Below are positions 26,666-34,205 of a stretch of DNA of 64,000 bases, one piece after another (the stretch's first letter is position 1; each line of letters starts with the position of its first letter). The translations under genes and the position numbers were made by a program. Under the pieces are notes generated by a model. That model ran no database searches and had not been told where the DNA came from. It worked only from the letters and a program-made list of their open reading frames with translations. Origin of the DNA: an uncultured Eubacteriales bacterium (lineage in GTDB: Bacteria; Bacillota; Clostridia; Christensenellales; QALW01). The stretch covers positions 32,140 to 96,139 of the forward strand of contig URIR01000003.1 in the NCBI GenBank assembly GCA_900547955.1, given 5' to 3'.

Positions 26666-26950
26666 ATGAACAAGTACGAGACGCTTTATATCATCAAGCC
26701 TACCGTGGAGGAGGAAGCGCGCAAGGCGCTTATAGACAAATTCTCCGAGATAATCACGGCTCAGGGGACGGTGGAAGGAGTCGAGGAAATGGGGATGCGC
26801 AAGCTGGCTTATCCTATTAATTACATTTCCGAAGGTTATTACGTTCTTGTCAATTTTGAAGCGCAGCCCGCTCTGCCCGCAGAGCTTGAGCGCAATTTCA
26901 AAATAAACGAGAATATCATGCGTTATATCATAGTTAAAAAAGAAAGCTGA
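26666..26950 (+). CDS. rpsF: 30S ribosomal protein S6
   Basis: This 94-residue protein is S6, which binds S18 on the platform of the small subunit. The KYETLYIIKPTVEEE start, the MRKLAYPI strand and NENIMRYIIVK end are the family landmarks. GGGAGGTG lies 8 bp before the ATG. It opens the rpsF-ssb-rpsR operon. Confidence 0.97.
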   Translation: MNKYETLYIIKPTVEEEARKALIDKFSEIITAQGTVEGVEEMGMRKLAYPINYISEGYYVLVNFEAQPALPAELERNFKINENIMRYIIVKKES

Positions 26951-26971
26951 TTGGGAAAGGAATGAGGGTGT

Positions 26972-27415
26972 ATGAACAAAGCCATATTAGTGGGTAATCT
27001 TACCAGGGACCCGGAGCTGAGAGCTACGGCATCAGGCATATCGGTATGCACTTTTACCATTGCGGTAAACAGGCGCGTTAGCCGGGACGCTCAGGCTCAG
27101 GGACAGAGGGACGCCGATTTTATTCCTATAGTCACCTGGCGCGGTCTGGCCGACAACTGCGCGAAATATCTAGCCAAGGGCCGGAAGGTAGCGGTAACGG
27201 GCAGCATACAGACCCGCAGCTATGACGCTCAGGACGGAACGCGGCGTTATGTTACCGAGGTTGTGGCCGACGACGTGGAATTTTTAACTCCGGCGGGCGC
27301 AGGAGCCATGCCTTCCATGCCGCCTGAAGCGCATCCCGCCAACAGCTTTGACGCCCCCTCTGGCAGCTATACCGAGGGCATTCAGCCTATAGACGAGGAC
27401 GAGCTGCCGTTCTGA
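26972..27415 (+). CDS. ssb: Single-stranded DNA-binding protein
   Basis: The 147-residue product has an OB-fold at about 1-105 (MNKAILVGNLTRDPELR, FIPIVTWRGLADNCAKYLAK, VEFL), a flexible Pro/Ser-rich linker and the acidic tip DEDELPF that recruits replication and repair enzymes. It protects single-stranded DNA during replication and repair. It sits between rpsF and rpsR, as in most Bacillota. Confidence 0.97.
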   Translation: MNKAILVGNLTRDPELRATASGISVCTFTIAVNRRVSRDAQAQGQRDADFIPIVTWRGLADNCAKYLAKGRKVAVTGSIQTRSYDAQDGTRRYVTEVVADDVEFLTPAGAGAMPSMPPEAHPANSFDAPSGSYTEGIQPIDEDELPF

Positions 27416-27440
27416 GAGTTTAAAAAGGAGGTAAGGTTAT

Positions 27441-27689
27441 ATGTCCGAGAAGGATATTAAAAAGCCCCGCGGGGCGCGCAGGCCCAGGAGAAAGGCCTGT
27501 CAGTTCTGCGTGGATAAGGTTGAGAGCATAGATTATAAGGATGTTGCGCGTCTGCGCCGCTTTGTATCTGAGCGCGGCAAGATTATGCCCCGCCGCATGA
27601 CGGGCACCTGCGCTAAGCATCAGCGCGAGCTGGCTATAGCGGTTAAGCGCGCCCGCCAGGTTGCTCTGCTGCCTTTCAGCGCCGACTGA
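27441..27689 (+). CDS. rpsR: 30S ribosomal protein S18
   Basis: The 82-residue product carries the S18 core (CQFCVDKVESIDYKDV, RFVSERGKIMPRRMTGTC) with cysteines that can form a zinc site together with H in CAKHQ. The lysine/arginine-rich N-terminus is normal for Gram-positive S18. AAAGGAGG lies 8-9 bp before the ATG. Confidence 0.97.
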   Translation: MSEKDIKKPRGARRPRRKACQFCVDKVESIDYKDVARLRRFVSERGKIMPRRMTGTCAKHQRELAIAVKRARQVALLPFSAD

Positions 27690-27714
27690 TAAATGCTTTA
27701 GGCAATAGTATTTT

Positions 27715-27750
27715 AAAGCCCCGGGAGGTTATAGCCGCCCGGGGCTTTTT
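27715..27750 (+). terminator. Intrinsic terminator of rpsF-ssb-rpsR
   Basis: AAAGCCCCGGG (27715-27725) pairs with CCCGGGGCTTT (27738-27748), followed by T residues. It lies 25 bp after the rpsR stop codon. Confidence 0.92.
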
Positions 27751-28373
27751 ATTATATGATTGGCATTCCCTGCAAGCGCTGGTATGCTTTAAAAAGCGTC
27801 AATTTCGGACGGCAGCCGAGGGCGGGGCCTTGCTGGATTGCGGAAGGGACTTTAGAGCGGGCTGGCGTTGGCATATTTGCAATGGGGCGGAATATTTGTA
27901 TTTGCGGACTGTATCAGCCGGTATGGCCGGATAGCCATATGGGCGGAATGAGAAGGTGCTTTTGATTGGCCGGGCTTTGAGCGGTTGAGCTTGGTTATCA
28001 AGCGGCCGTATGAGCGAAACGAGCGGGGGCAGAGACGGCAGGGCTGGCTGAGCGAGCTGGGATTACGAGGGAAACCAGCAGGGGCGGCTAAGCGAGCTGG
28101 GATTATGAGGGGAAACAGCAGGGCCGGCGGGGCGAGCTGGGATTATTGGGGAGAAAGGGCAAGGCCTGCACGGCAGGTTGGGATTATAGTGAAGAAACAG
28201 CAGGACTGGCAGGGCGGGTATCGGATTAGGGGAGCAGGGGCGGCGGGGCGCATAGAGGCGGAGACGGCGGGCTTAGCGCAGCGGTCGGACGGGCTGGGCG
28301 TGAAATGATTTTTTTGCGGTTAAAGCCGGGCTGGTAAAATGGCGGCGCAAAGAGAGAAAGTGCGGTATTTTGA
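27751..28373. other. Gene-free G-rich stretch
   Basis: No credible gene. The plus strand is strongly purine-rich. The only organised structure is the tandem repeat at about 28035-28240, listed separately. Confidence 0.6.
28035..28240. repeat. Five degenerate 40-41-bp tandem repeats
   Basis: The word GATTA within GAGCTGGGATTA recurs at 28061, 28101, 28141, 28182 and 28223, a spacing of 40-41 bp. Units also share GGGGAAACAGCAGG. They are contiguous and imperfect, with no unique spacers. Confidence 0.85.
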
Positions 28374-28561
28374 TGCGGCGAGGGGGACTTAAAGCACCCC
28401 TCTCTCCCCTCTCCCACCCTTTCTTTTTTTACTGCCCTTTTGCGCCCGAAAGCCCTGCGGCTGAGGCATTTTCCCCTGCAGACGCAGGAGAATCTGCAAA
28501 CCAATATTTGCATATTATACCAAATAGCTTGTTCCTGTATTTTGATATCCATAGCCTTTAG
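28374..28561 (-). repeat. Repeat family 3, copy A
   Basis: Read on the minus strand this begins ATCAAAATACAGGAACAAGC and ends CGCATCAAAATACCGC, with AAATGCC, GGGCTTTCGGGCG and an A/G-rich tract between. A related sequence of the opposite orientation lies at 31267-31605, so the amino acid transporter operon sits between inverted copies. Translated in one frame both copies give similar peptides (IKIQE-x(2-3)-W-x-N near one end and SPSxHQN near the other). I cannot tell whether that reflects a real small protein or only DNA similarity. Confidence 0.65.
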
Positions 28562-28777
28562 CATATAAGGCGCAGCGCCCTTTTTGCCGCCGAATTTGCT
28601 CTTATTGCCGTATTTCTCTTGCTGCGTTTTAGCGATAGGGCAGTTCGGGCGCTCTGCATGGGCGGAATTTACTCTTTTGGCCTCTGAGACCTTTTTATAT
28701 ACTGCGGCTTTTCTTCAAAATATCCATTATTTTAACGGGCGGTGAGCAGTAATTTGTCTTTTATATACTCTCTTATC

Positions 28778-28806
28778 TTGACTTTATTACGTTATTGTGA
28801 TAAAAT
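28778..28806 (+). promoter_or_regulatory. Promoter of the amino acid ABC transporter operon
   Basis: TTGACT at 28778-28783, 17 bp, TAAAAT at 28801-28806. The leader to the ATG is about 27 nt and holds AAAGGAGAG. Confidence 0.82.
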
Positions 28807-28839
28807 TTCAGTCACTTAATAAGATAAAGGAGAGTTGTT

Positions 28840-29601
28840 ATGAAAAAGATTTTGACGGTATGCTTATGCGTTGTTATGCTGTGCGGCATATTTCTCTTTT
28901 CGGGCTGCGCTAAGGACGCTAATACGCTGGTGCTGGGCCTGGACGCCACCTTTGCGCCCATGGGCTTTAAAGACGACAATAACGAGATAGTGGGCTTTGA
29001 TATTGACGTTGCGCGCGAGGTGTGCAAGCGCATAGGCATGACGCTTGAGTGCAAGGAGATAATTTGGGACCAGAATCTCATTGAGCTTAACAATAACAGC
29101 ATAGACTGCGTATGGAACGGTATGAGCATAAATGAGGACCGGGAGAGAGATATGCTGCTCACGCCCGCCTATATGAATAACCGTATGGTGTTCGCCGTCA
29201 AGACTGATTCGGATATTCAGACGGTTGACCAGCTTACAGGCAAGAAAATAGCTGTACAGAACGGCTCCGAGGGTGAAAAGGCTTTGGAGGCCAGCGGTAT
29301 GGAATATGAAAAGGTGGGCCATGCGGATTATGCAATGGCTTACAATGAGCTGGAGCTGGGGCTTGTGGACGCCGTGCTTGTAGACGAAGTGGCCGTGCAG
29401 TATATGATTAAGAGCCAGAATAAGGATTTCCGCGTTCTGGATGAGGCGCTGGGGGACGACCTTTATGTTATAGGCTTCCGAAAGGGTGATACAGAGCTTA
29501 AAGATAAGGTTTGGAATGCGATAAAGGAAATGAAAGAGGACGGGACCCTTAAAGAGATTTCTGAAAAGTGGTTCGGCTCGGATTTGACCGTAGTGGAATA
29601 G
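28840..29601 (+). CDS. Polar amino acid ABC transporter substrate-binding lipoprotein
   Basis: This 253-residue protein has a lipoprotein signal with lipobox LFSGC (C23) and a family 3 solute-binding domain: LVLGLDATFAPMGFKDDN at the start, VGFDIDVAREVCKRIG, the NRMVFAVKTD hinge and the C-terminal KEISEKWFGSD. It captures an amino acid outside the cell and hands it to the permease. The sequence does not settle which one; GlnH-, cystine- and arginine-type proteins all look alike at this level. The permease and ATPase follow. Confidence 0.93.
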   Translation: MKKILTVCLCVVMLCGIFLFSGCAKDANTLVLGLDATFAPMGFKDDNNEIVGFDIDVAREVCKRIGMTLECKEIIWDQNLIELNNNSIDCVWNGMSINEDRERDMLLTPAYMNNRMVFAVKTDSDIQTVDQLTGKKIAVQNGSEGEKALEASGMEYEKVGHADYAMAYNELELGLVDAVLVDEVAVQYMIKSQNKDFRVLDEALGDDLYVIGFRKGDTELKDKVWNAIKEMKEDGTLKEISEKWFGSDLTVVE

Positions 29602-29683
29602 CCGTTAAGACGGCCTGAGAACGGGCTGGTCTTTTCTAAGCGCTTGTTTTGAATGGGATTATATTATTTCAGCGCATTTTAAG

Positions 29684-29707
29684 CGGCGCCGGCCGTTGGC
29701 CGGCGCC
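29684..29707. repeat. Hairpin between binding-protein and permease genes
   Basis: GGCGCCGGCC-GTT-GGCCGGCGCC forms a perfect GC-rich stem ending around 29707, with only TTGTG-TTTG beyond it. A weak terminator or mRNA-stabilising structure here would let the binding protein be made in excess of the membrane components, a common arrangement. Confidence 0.55.
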
Positions 29708-29752
29708 TTGTGTTTGTAAATTGCCGGGTAATGGAGGAAGGGAGATTTAGCT

Positions 29753-30400
29753 TTGTTTGCTGAACTTTTAAAATACGGCATGTTGGTGCTGGAGGGGCTG
29801 GGCAATACCCTGCTTATATTTGCCGTTACGCTTGTTACCTCAGTTCCATTGGGATTTTTGGTTGCTCTGGGCAGAATGTCCAAACACGGTTGGCTTAGAA
29901 AGCTTTTAGGCGCATATATTTCTATTATGCGGGGCACCCCTCTTATGCTCCAGCTTATAGCCGTGCTTTATTTGCCCAGCATGATTTTTCATCTGCCAAT
30001 GGACAGGTATTTGGCGGCTTTTATAGCCTTTGCGATTAATTACGCCGCATATTTTGGTGAAATTTTCCGAGGCGGCATACAATCCATAGACAGAGGGCAA
30101 TACGAAGCGGCGTCTGTGCTGGGCTTTTCAAAAAAGCAGACGTTTATACATATAATTCTGCCCCAGACTGTTAAAAGAGTGCTGCCCGCTACGGCTAACG
30201 AGGTAATAACCCTGGTTAAGGATACTTCCCTTGCGCAGGTAGTGGCCGTAGTTGAAATGTTTACCATAGCCAAGCAGCATATGTCGGCTAATGGGAGCGT
30301 AATTCCTCTGCTGGCGGCGGGCATATTCTACTACATTCTGAATTTATTGGTAACGGTGAGCTTTTCCTATGCGGAAAAGAAGCTGTCCTATTACCGTTAA
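29753..30400 (+). CDS. Polar amino acid ABC transporter permease
   Basis: The 215-residue integral membrane protein has about five helices. It carries the EAA loop (YEAASVLGFSKKQTFIHIIL-PQ) that contacts the ATPase, and the family signature RGTPLMLQL. I use the TTG start at 29753, preceded by AGGAAGGGAG at a good distance; no ATG gives the full first helix. Only one permease gene is present, so it should act as a homodimer. It lies 12 bp before the ATPase gene. Confidence 0.92.
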   Translation: MFAELLKYGMLVLEGLGNTLLIFAVTLVTSVPLGFLVALGRMSKHGWLRKLLGAYISIMRGTPLMLQLIAVLYLPSMIFHLPMDRYLAAFIAFAINYAAYFGEIFRGGIQSIDRGQYEAASVLGFSKKQTFIHIILPQTVKRVLPATANEVITLVKDTSLAQVVAVVEMFTIAKQHMSANGSVIPLLAAGIFYYILNLLVTVSFSYAEKKLSYYR

Positions 30401-30412
30401 GGGGGACGGAGT

Positions 30413-31162
30413 ATGAACATTTTAAATGTTAGCGGGCTGCGCAAAAGCTTTGGAGGGCATGAGGTTATAAAGGGCGTTTCCTTTTCCCTGGAGCAGGGGG
30501 AGACGCTGGCTATAATAGGGCCGTCCGGCTCGGGCAAATCTACAATTCTGCGCTGTATCAGTCAGCTTGAGAGGGTAGATGCGGGCAGGATAAGCGTTTG
30601 CGGCAAGGAGATGCTTAAGGAGGACGGAACCTATGCGCCGCATGAACAGCTGGAGGAGATAAGGCGCAGCGTAGGCATGGTATTTCAAAATTTTAATCTG
30701 TTTCCACATATGAGCGTAATGCGCAATATAACCGAGGCGCCGGTGCGCGTTTTGGGGATAGATAAGGCGGAGGCAGAGAAGAAGGCCCTGGAGCTGCTGG
30801 CGCAGATGGGCCTGGAGAGCAAGGTGAAAGCGTATCCCTGCGAGCTTTCGGGCGGACAGCAGCAGAGGGTATCCATAGCGCGGGCGCTGGCGCTTAATCC
30901 GCAGCTTATGCTATTTGACGAACCTACCAGCGCTTTGGATCCTGAGCTTACAGGGGAGATACTGGCCGTTATACGGGATTTGGCTTTACGCAGGATGACC
31001 ATGGTGGTAGTAACTCACGAGATGAGCTTTGCCAGGGATGTAGCGGATAAGATTATATTTATGGACGATGGAGTAATAGTGGAAGAAGGGCTTCCGGAAA
31101 ATGTAATAGCAAATCCGCAGAGCGAGCGTACCAGGCAGTTTTTAAAGAGATATGGCGGGTAA
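30413..31162 (+). CDS. Polar amino acid ABC transporter ATP-binding protein
   Basis: This 249-residue ATPase powers the transporter. It has Walker A GPSGSGKST (36-44), the Q-loop VFQNFNLFPHM, the signature LSGGQQQRV, Walker B LMLFDEPTSALDPE and the H-loop VVTHEM. It is of the GlnQ/ArtP class. A GGGGGACGGAG site precedes the ATG. I see no strong terminator directly behind it. Confidence 0.95.
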   Translation: MNILNVSGLRKSFGGHEVIKGVSFSLEQGETLAIIGPSGSGKSTILRCISQLERVDAGRISVCGKEMLKEDGTYAPHEQLEEIRRSVGMVFQNFNLFPHMSVMRNITEAPVRVLGIDKAEAEKKALELLAQMGLESKVKAYPCELSGGQQQRVSIARALALNPQLMLFDEPTSALDPELTGEILAVIRDLALRRMTMVVVTHEMSFARDVADKIIFMDDGVIVEEGLPENVIANPQSERTRQFLKRYGG

Positions 31163-31266
31163 GCCGGCTTTGCAGACGGTATATAGAGAAACGGACGGCG
31201 TCGGGCGGATATAGCTGCGGCGCTGTTTTTGCGTTGAGGGAGAGAGGGTGTTAAGTTAATAACCTC

Positions 31267-31605
31267 GCATCAAAATACAGGAAGAGGCTCTTTAGCAGAA
31301 TAAGCGGCTGAGAGCTGGAACCGGCGCTGGGCAAAGCGGCCAAAGCAGCGGTGAATACGGCAAAAAACGGGCTGCATATATGTATTATGCGCTTTGAAAG
31401 GCGCATGTGGGCGTATACCCCTCAGGGTATCAAAATACAGGAATATACTTTTTGGCAAAATAGATGTTTAATGGGTTGCGGATTTTCGGGGCTTTGGGAG
31501 AAATGCCCATGCGCTGGGGCTTGCAGCCGTCAGGCTTTGGGCGAAGAAAAGAAAAAAGGGGGCGCGAGGAGGGAGAGGAAGTCACCCTCCCTGCATCAAA
31601 ATCCC
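31267..31605 (+). repeat. Repeat family 3, copy B
   Basis: GCATCAAAATACAGGAA occurs at 31266-31282, and TATCAAAATACAGGAATA recurs near 31427. The part from about 31427 to 31605 parallels copy A read from its minus strand: AAATGCCCATGCGCTGGGGC, CAGGCTTTGGGCGAAGAAAA, a purine-rich tract and finally CTGCATCAAAATCCCG. Copies A and B are inverted with respect to each other and enclose the ABC transporter operon. Confidence 0.65.
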
Positions 31606-32007
31606 GTAATCGTCTTTATTTTGCTCTGCTTTTTTATGCCGCTGGGGATTGCTGCATAAGCGCTTTATTGCTCTGCCTGCGCGGCAAAGCGGTCGTTTAT
31701 ATTTATAGCAAAATATATTATGTGCAAGCTTTATTTTAAGCGAGTTGATTAAAAAATGCAATTTGCTTTGGTTGAGGCAGCGCTTATGTATGGCTGAGCC
31801 GTGCTTTGGGTGCCGCGGTATGTTTTCGAGCGCCTGTTTTAAGGCTGGGAGCGAGGGGGAGCGAGGAACCTTTTTGTAATAAAGTTGGCTGCGGAGTATA
31901 GGCAGAATTTTCAGAACGCCGAAACGAGCCACCGCTGAAACATTGAAATAATACAGTAAAATAAACGCTTGTTCGGCTTAAGAAGCCATTATATTTAGAA
32001 CGCGCGT
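31606..32007. other. Intergenic stretch without recognisable features
   Basis: No gene, no convincing terminator and no repeat that I can pair elsewhere in the window. Confidence 0.5.
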
Positions 32008-32285
32008 ACCCTCAGTTTACAAGGAACTACACGACTTAAAACGGGACAATTTCTTCATTTTCTGCGTTATACTCAATCAGTATACTCATAAGTAGCGATT
32101 TCTTGGTCTGCCTTGAAAATGAAGAAATCCTTTTTCTTTGAGCTCTACAGAGTCAGAAGGCATAAAATTTGCGCCAGGTAAAGCGCGCTTGAAGGAAAAA
32201 TGTATCCGGGCGTACATGGAATCAAAGCAACGCAGCAGGACGCAAATTTTATGCCTTCTGACCGTCTTCCTTGTAAACTGAGGGT
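32008..32285. mobile_element. MITE family 2, full copy A
   Basis: A 278-bp non-coding element with 18-bp perfect inverted ends: ACCCTCAGTTTACAAGGA (32008-32025) and its complement (32268-32285). The interior consists of two nested inverted repeats, TTTCTTCATTTTC/GAAAATGAAGAAA and AGAAGGCATAAAATTTGCG/CGCAAATTTTATGCCTTCT. The core GCAACGCAGCAGGACGCA resembles the GGCGGCAGGACGCA core of MITE family 1, so the two families may share an origin. No transposase is present. Confidence 0.85.
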
Positions 32286-32622
32286 GCTGAAATAGCAAAA
32301 AAATAACAGCCGAAAAAAGCTGCTTGCATAAATATACACTAAAGCTGTTTAAAAATAAATCCGAGCAGAAAGAGAGACGGCAAAATTAAGCCGCCATGCA
32401 GACAGTAATGTGAAAAAATGCTTAATCCCTTTCTCTGCGCGCTTTAAAATGAAGACCGTATGCGTCGCAGATTGTAACGGCCAAATATGTTTATTTCTTG
32501 TCTTAATGATAACACCCCAAATATTAAAAGTCAATACCCACACGAAAAATAATTTAAATTGTTGATAACTTTTTGTGAATATTTATAAATGCGCAGCAAT
32601 ATATCATTTTTATTGGAGCGTA
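32286..32622. other. AT-rich intergenic stretch
   Basis: No gene seen; the open frames are short and lack ribosome binding sites. The last 100 bp are strongly AT-rich. Confidence 0.5.
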
Positions 32623-32790
32623 TAGACAATGCAATCAGATTATAATGCGTCGCCGAGGGGGTGAATTGTTTGGTTTTGCTGCGTTGTCATTCTTAAAATA
32701 CGCCCGGCATGTATTCAATCATACGCCGCGCAGCCATCAATGGGCATTTATGCAAAACGCATCTTTGATTGAGTTGTTTAATCCTGCCGT
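32623..32790. mobile_element. MITE family 1, truncated copy D
   Basis: The left end TAGACAATGCAATCAGATTA then TAATGCG matches the family terminus. Inside, AATACGCCCGGCATGTATTC, CGCCGCGCAGCCATCAA and TTATGCAAAA align with copies A and B, while GTTTTGCTGCGTTGTC appears inverted relative to them. The right terminal repeat is missing. It lies just upstream of the glutamate synthase promoter. Confidence 0.6.
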
Positions 32791-32871
32791 CTATTTATTT
32801 CGCCAAGCAGCATCAGGAATATTCGGAATTTAAGTATATAATGCCTGTCTCTGGATTTATGTAAAAATCAG

Positions 32872-32900
32872 TTGACAAAAGCATAAAGCGCCGTTAATAT
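32872..32900 (+). promoter_or_regulatory. Promoter of the glutamate synthase operon
   Basis: TTGACA at 32872-32877, a 17-bp spacer and TAATAT at 32895-32900 (an overlapping TATAAT at 32898 would give a 20-bp spacer). Transcription would begin near 32907, just before the leader hairpin. Confidence 0.75.
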
Positions 32901-32912
32901 AATATTTAGAAC

Positions 32913-32964
32913 AAAGACGTTCGCAGCGGAGCTGTTTATGGCTCGGCTGGCGGACGTCTTTTTT
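32913..32964 (+). promoter_or_regulatory. Attenuator-like leader hairpin before the glutamate synthase genes
   Basis: AAAGACGTTCGC-AGC at 32913 pairs (one bulge, one G-T) with GCTGGCGGACGTCTTT, ending at 32961. An inner GAGC/GCTC stem closes the loop, and T6 follows immediately. It is a full intrinsic terminator lying about 6 nt after the predicted transcription start and some 80 bp before the first gene, so expression of five genes must pass it. Clostridial nitrogen genes are known to be controlled by ANTAR-type antitermination. I infer similar control here but do not see the canonical two-hairpin ANTAR motif. Confidence 0.7.
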
Positions 32965-33047
32965 ATATCTATTTTTGCTCTTAAGCTTTTTCCAGCGGCT
33001 TAACTTACGCTGGAACAGGCTCAGGGAGCTTAAAGGGGAAATGCTTT

Positions 33048-34133
33048 ATGTTAAAAGAGGGACAATTTAGAATACCTTCAGGCTGCGCTGTTTCGGGCAT
33101 GCTCTGCCGCGGTGGGCGCAGGCTGAGCGGCGAAAAGATAATTAAATCCATCGCCGTTATGCACGACCGCTCCAACGGTTTGGGCGGGGGCTTTGCCGGC
33201 TATGGCATATATCCTGAATACAAGGATTATTTTGCGCTGCATGTGTTTTACAATTCTGCGGAGGCGCGCCAGAGCTGCGAGAGCTTTTTAGACAGGCATT
33301 TTGATATTATAAACCTTTCTAAGATACCTACCCGTAAGCTGCCTGAAATTACTGACGAGCCTCTGATATGGAGGTATTTTGTCGCTCCTCTGCCTACAAA
33401 GCTGGCTGAAAGCCAGCTTGAGGAATATGAGTTTACCGCTCGCTGCGTAACCAATATAAATACCAATCTTGACGGCGCATATGTGTTTTCAAGCGGAAAG
33501 AACATGGGGGTGTTTAAGGCAGTAGGATTTCCGGAGGATGTGGGCCGGTTTTACCGCCTGGAGGAATATTCGGGCTGGTGCTGGACTGCGCACGGGAGGT
33601 ATCCGACCAACACTCCCGGCTGGTGGGGCGGGGCGCATCCGTTTGCGCTGCTGGATTATTCGGTAGTGCATAACGGCGAAATATCCTCGTATGACGCTAA
33701 CCGCCGGTATATTGAGATGTTTGGATACAAGTGCAATTTATTAACAGATACCGAGGTTATAACCTATATGATAGATTACCTAGTACGACGTATGGGCCTG
33801 AGCCTTAAGGAACTGGCAAATGTTATTGCCGCGCCCTTTTGGAGCACGATAAACGCTTTGCCTGAGGAGGAGCGCGAGCGGCTTACATATCTGCGCAACA
33901 CCTTTGGGCCTTTACTGGTAACCGGGCCATTTTCCATACTTTTAGGCTTTTCCAACGGTCTAATGGCGCTTAACGACAGGCTAAAGCTGCGGTCCATGGT
34001 GGTGGGCGAAAAGGAGGATATGGTTTATATAGCCAGCGAAGAATGCGCCATTAGAGCAGTTGCGCCCGAGCTGGACAGAATTTGGGCGCCCAGAGGAGGA
34101 GAGCCGGTTATATATACTCTGGATATGATGTGA
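33048..34133 (+). CDS. Glutamate synthase glutamine-amidotransferase subunit (split, archaeal type)
   Basis: The 361-residue class II glutamine amidotransferase hydrolyses glutamine to supply ammonia. IPSGCAVSGM near residue 10 holds the candidate N-terminal nucleophile Cys13. WTAHGRYPTNTPGWWGGAHP and VVHNGEISSYDANRRY are the conserved substrate and oxyanion-hole segments. It corresponds to the N-terminal domain of large bacterial GltB, here a separate gene. The other glutamate synthase domains are encoded by the following genes on the same strand, so I infer one complex. Confidence 0.9.
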   Translation: MLKEGQFRIPSGCAVSGMLCRGGRRLSGEKIIKSIAVMHDRSNGLGGGFAGYGIYPEYKDYFALHVFYNSAEARQSCESFLDRHFDIINLSKIPTRKLPEITDEPLIWRYFVAPLPTKLAESQLEEYEFTARCVTNINTNLDGAYVFSSGKNMGVFKAVGFPEDVGRFYRLEEYSGWCWTAHGRYPTNTPGWWGGAHPFALLDYSVVHNGEISSYDANRRYIEMFGYKCNLLTDTEVITYMIDYLVRRMGLSLKELANVIAAPFWSTINALPEEERERLTYLRNTFGPLLVTGPFSILLGFSNGLMALNDRLKLRSMVVGEKEDMVYIASEECAIRAVAPELDRIWAPRGGEPVIYTLDMM

Positions 34134-34205
34134 TACGGCGTTGCCTTAAATGAGCAAGACGCAGCAATTAATGTTTTAAGTCAGTTAGGAAATGGGGTTT
34201 TAATT

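Noticed and set aside
28035..28240. Possible CRISPR array
   Set aside because: The 40-41-bp units are contiguous and degenerate, with no unique spacers, and no cas genes are present in the window. The same holds for the 43-bp units at 22.9-23.1 kb.
29906..31002. Minus-strand open frames within the ABC transporter genes
   Set aside because: They are reverse-strand shadows of the permease and ATPase genes with no supporting signals.
32913..32964. Known riboswitch or canonical ANTAR two-hairpin leader
   Set aside because: Only one hairpin lies between the predicted start and the gene, and its loop lacks the expected A-x-x-G-x-x hexaloop. I therefore call it only an attenuator-like leader.
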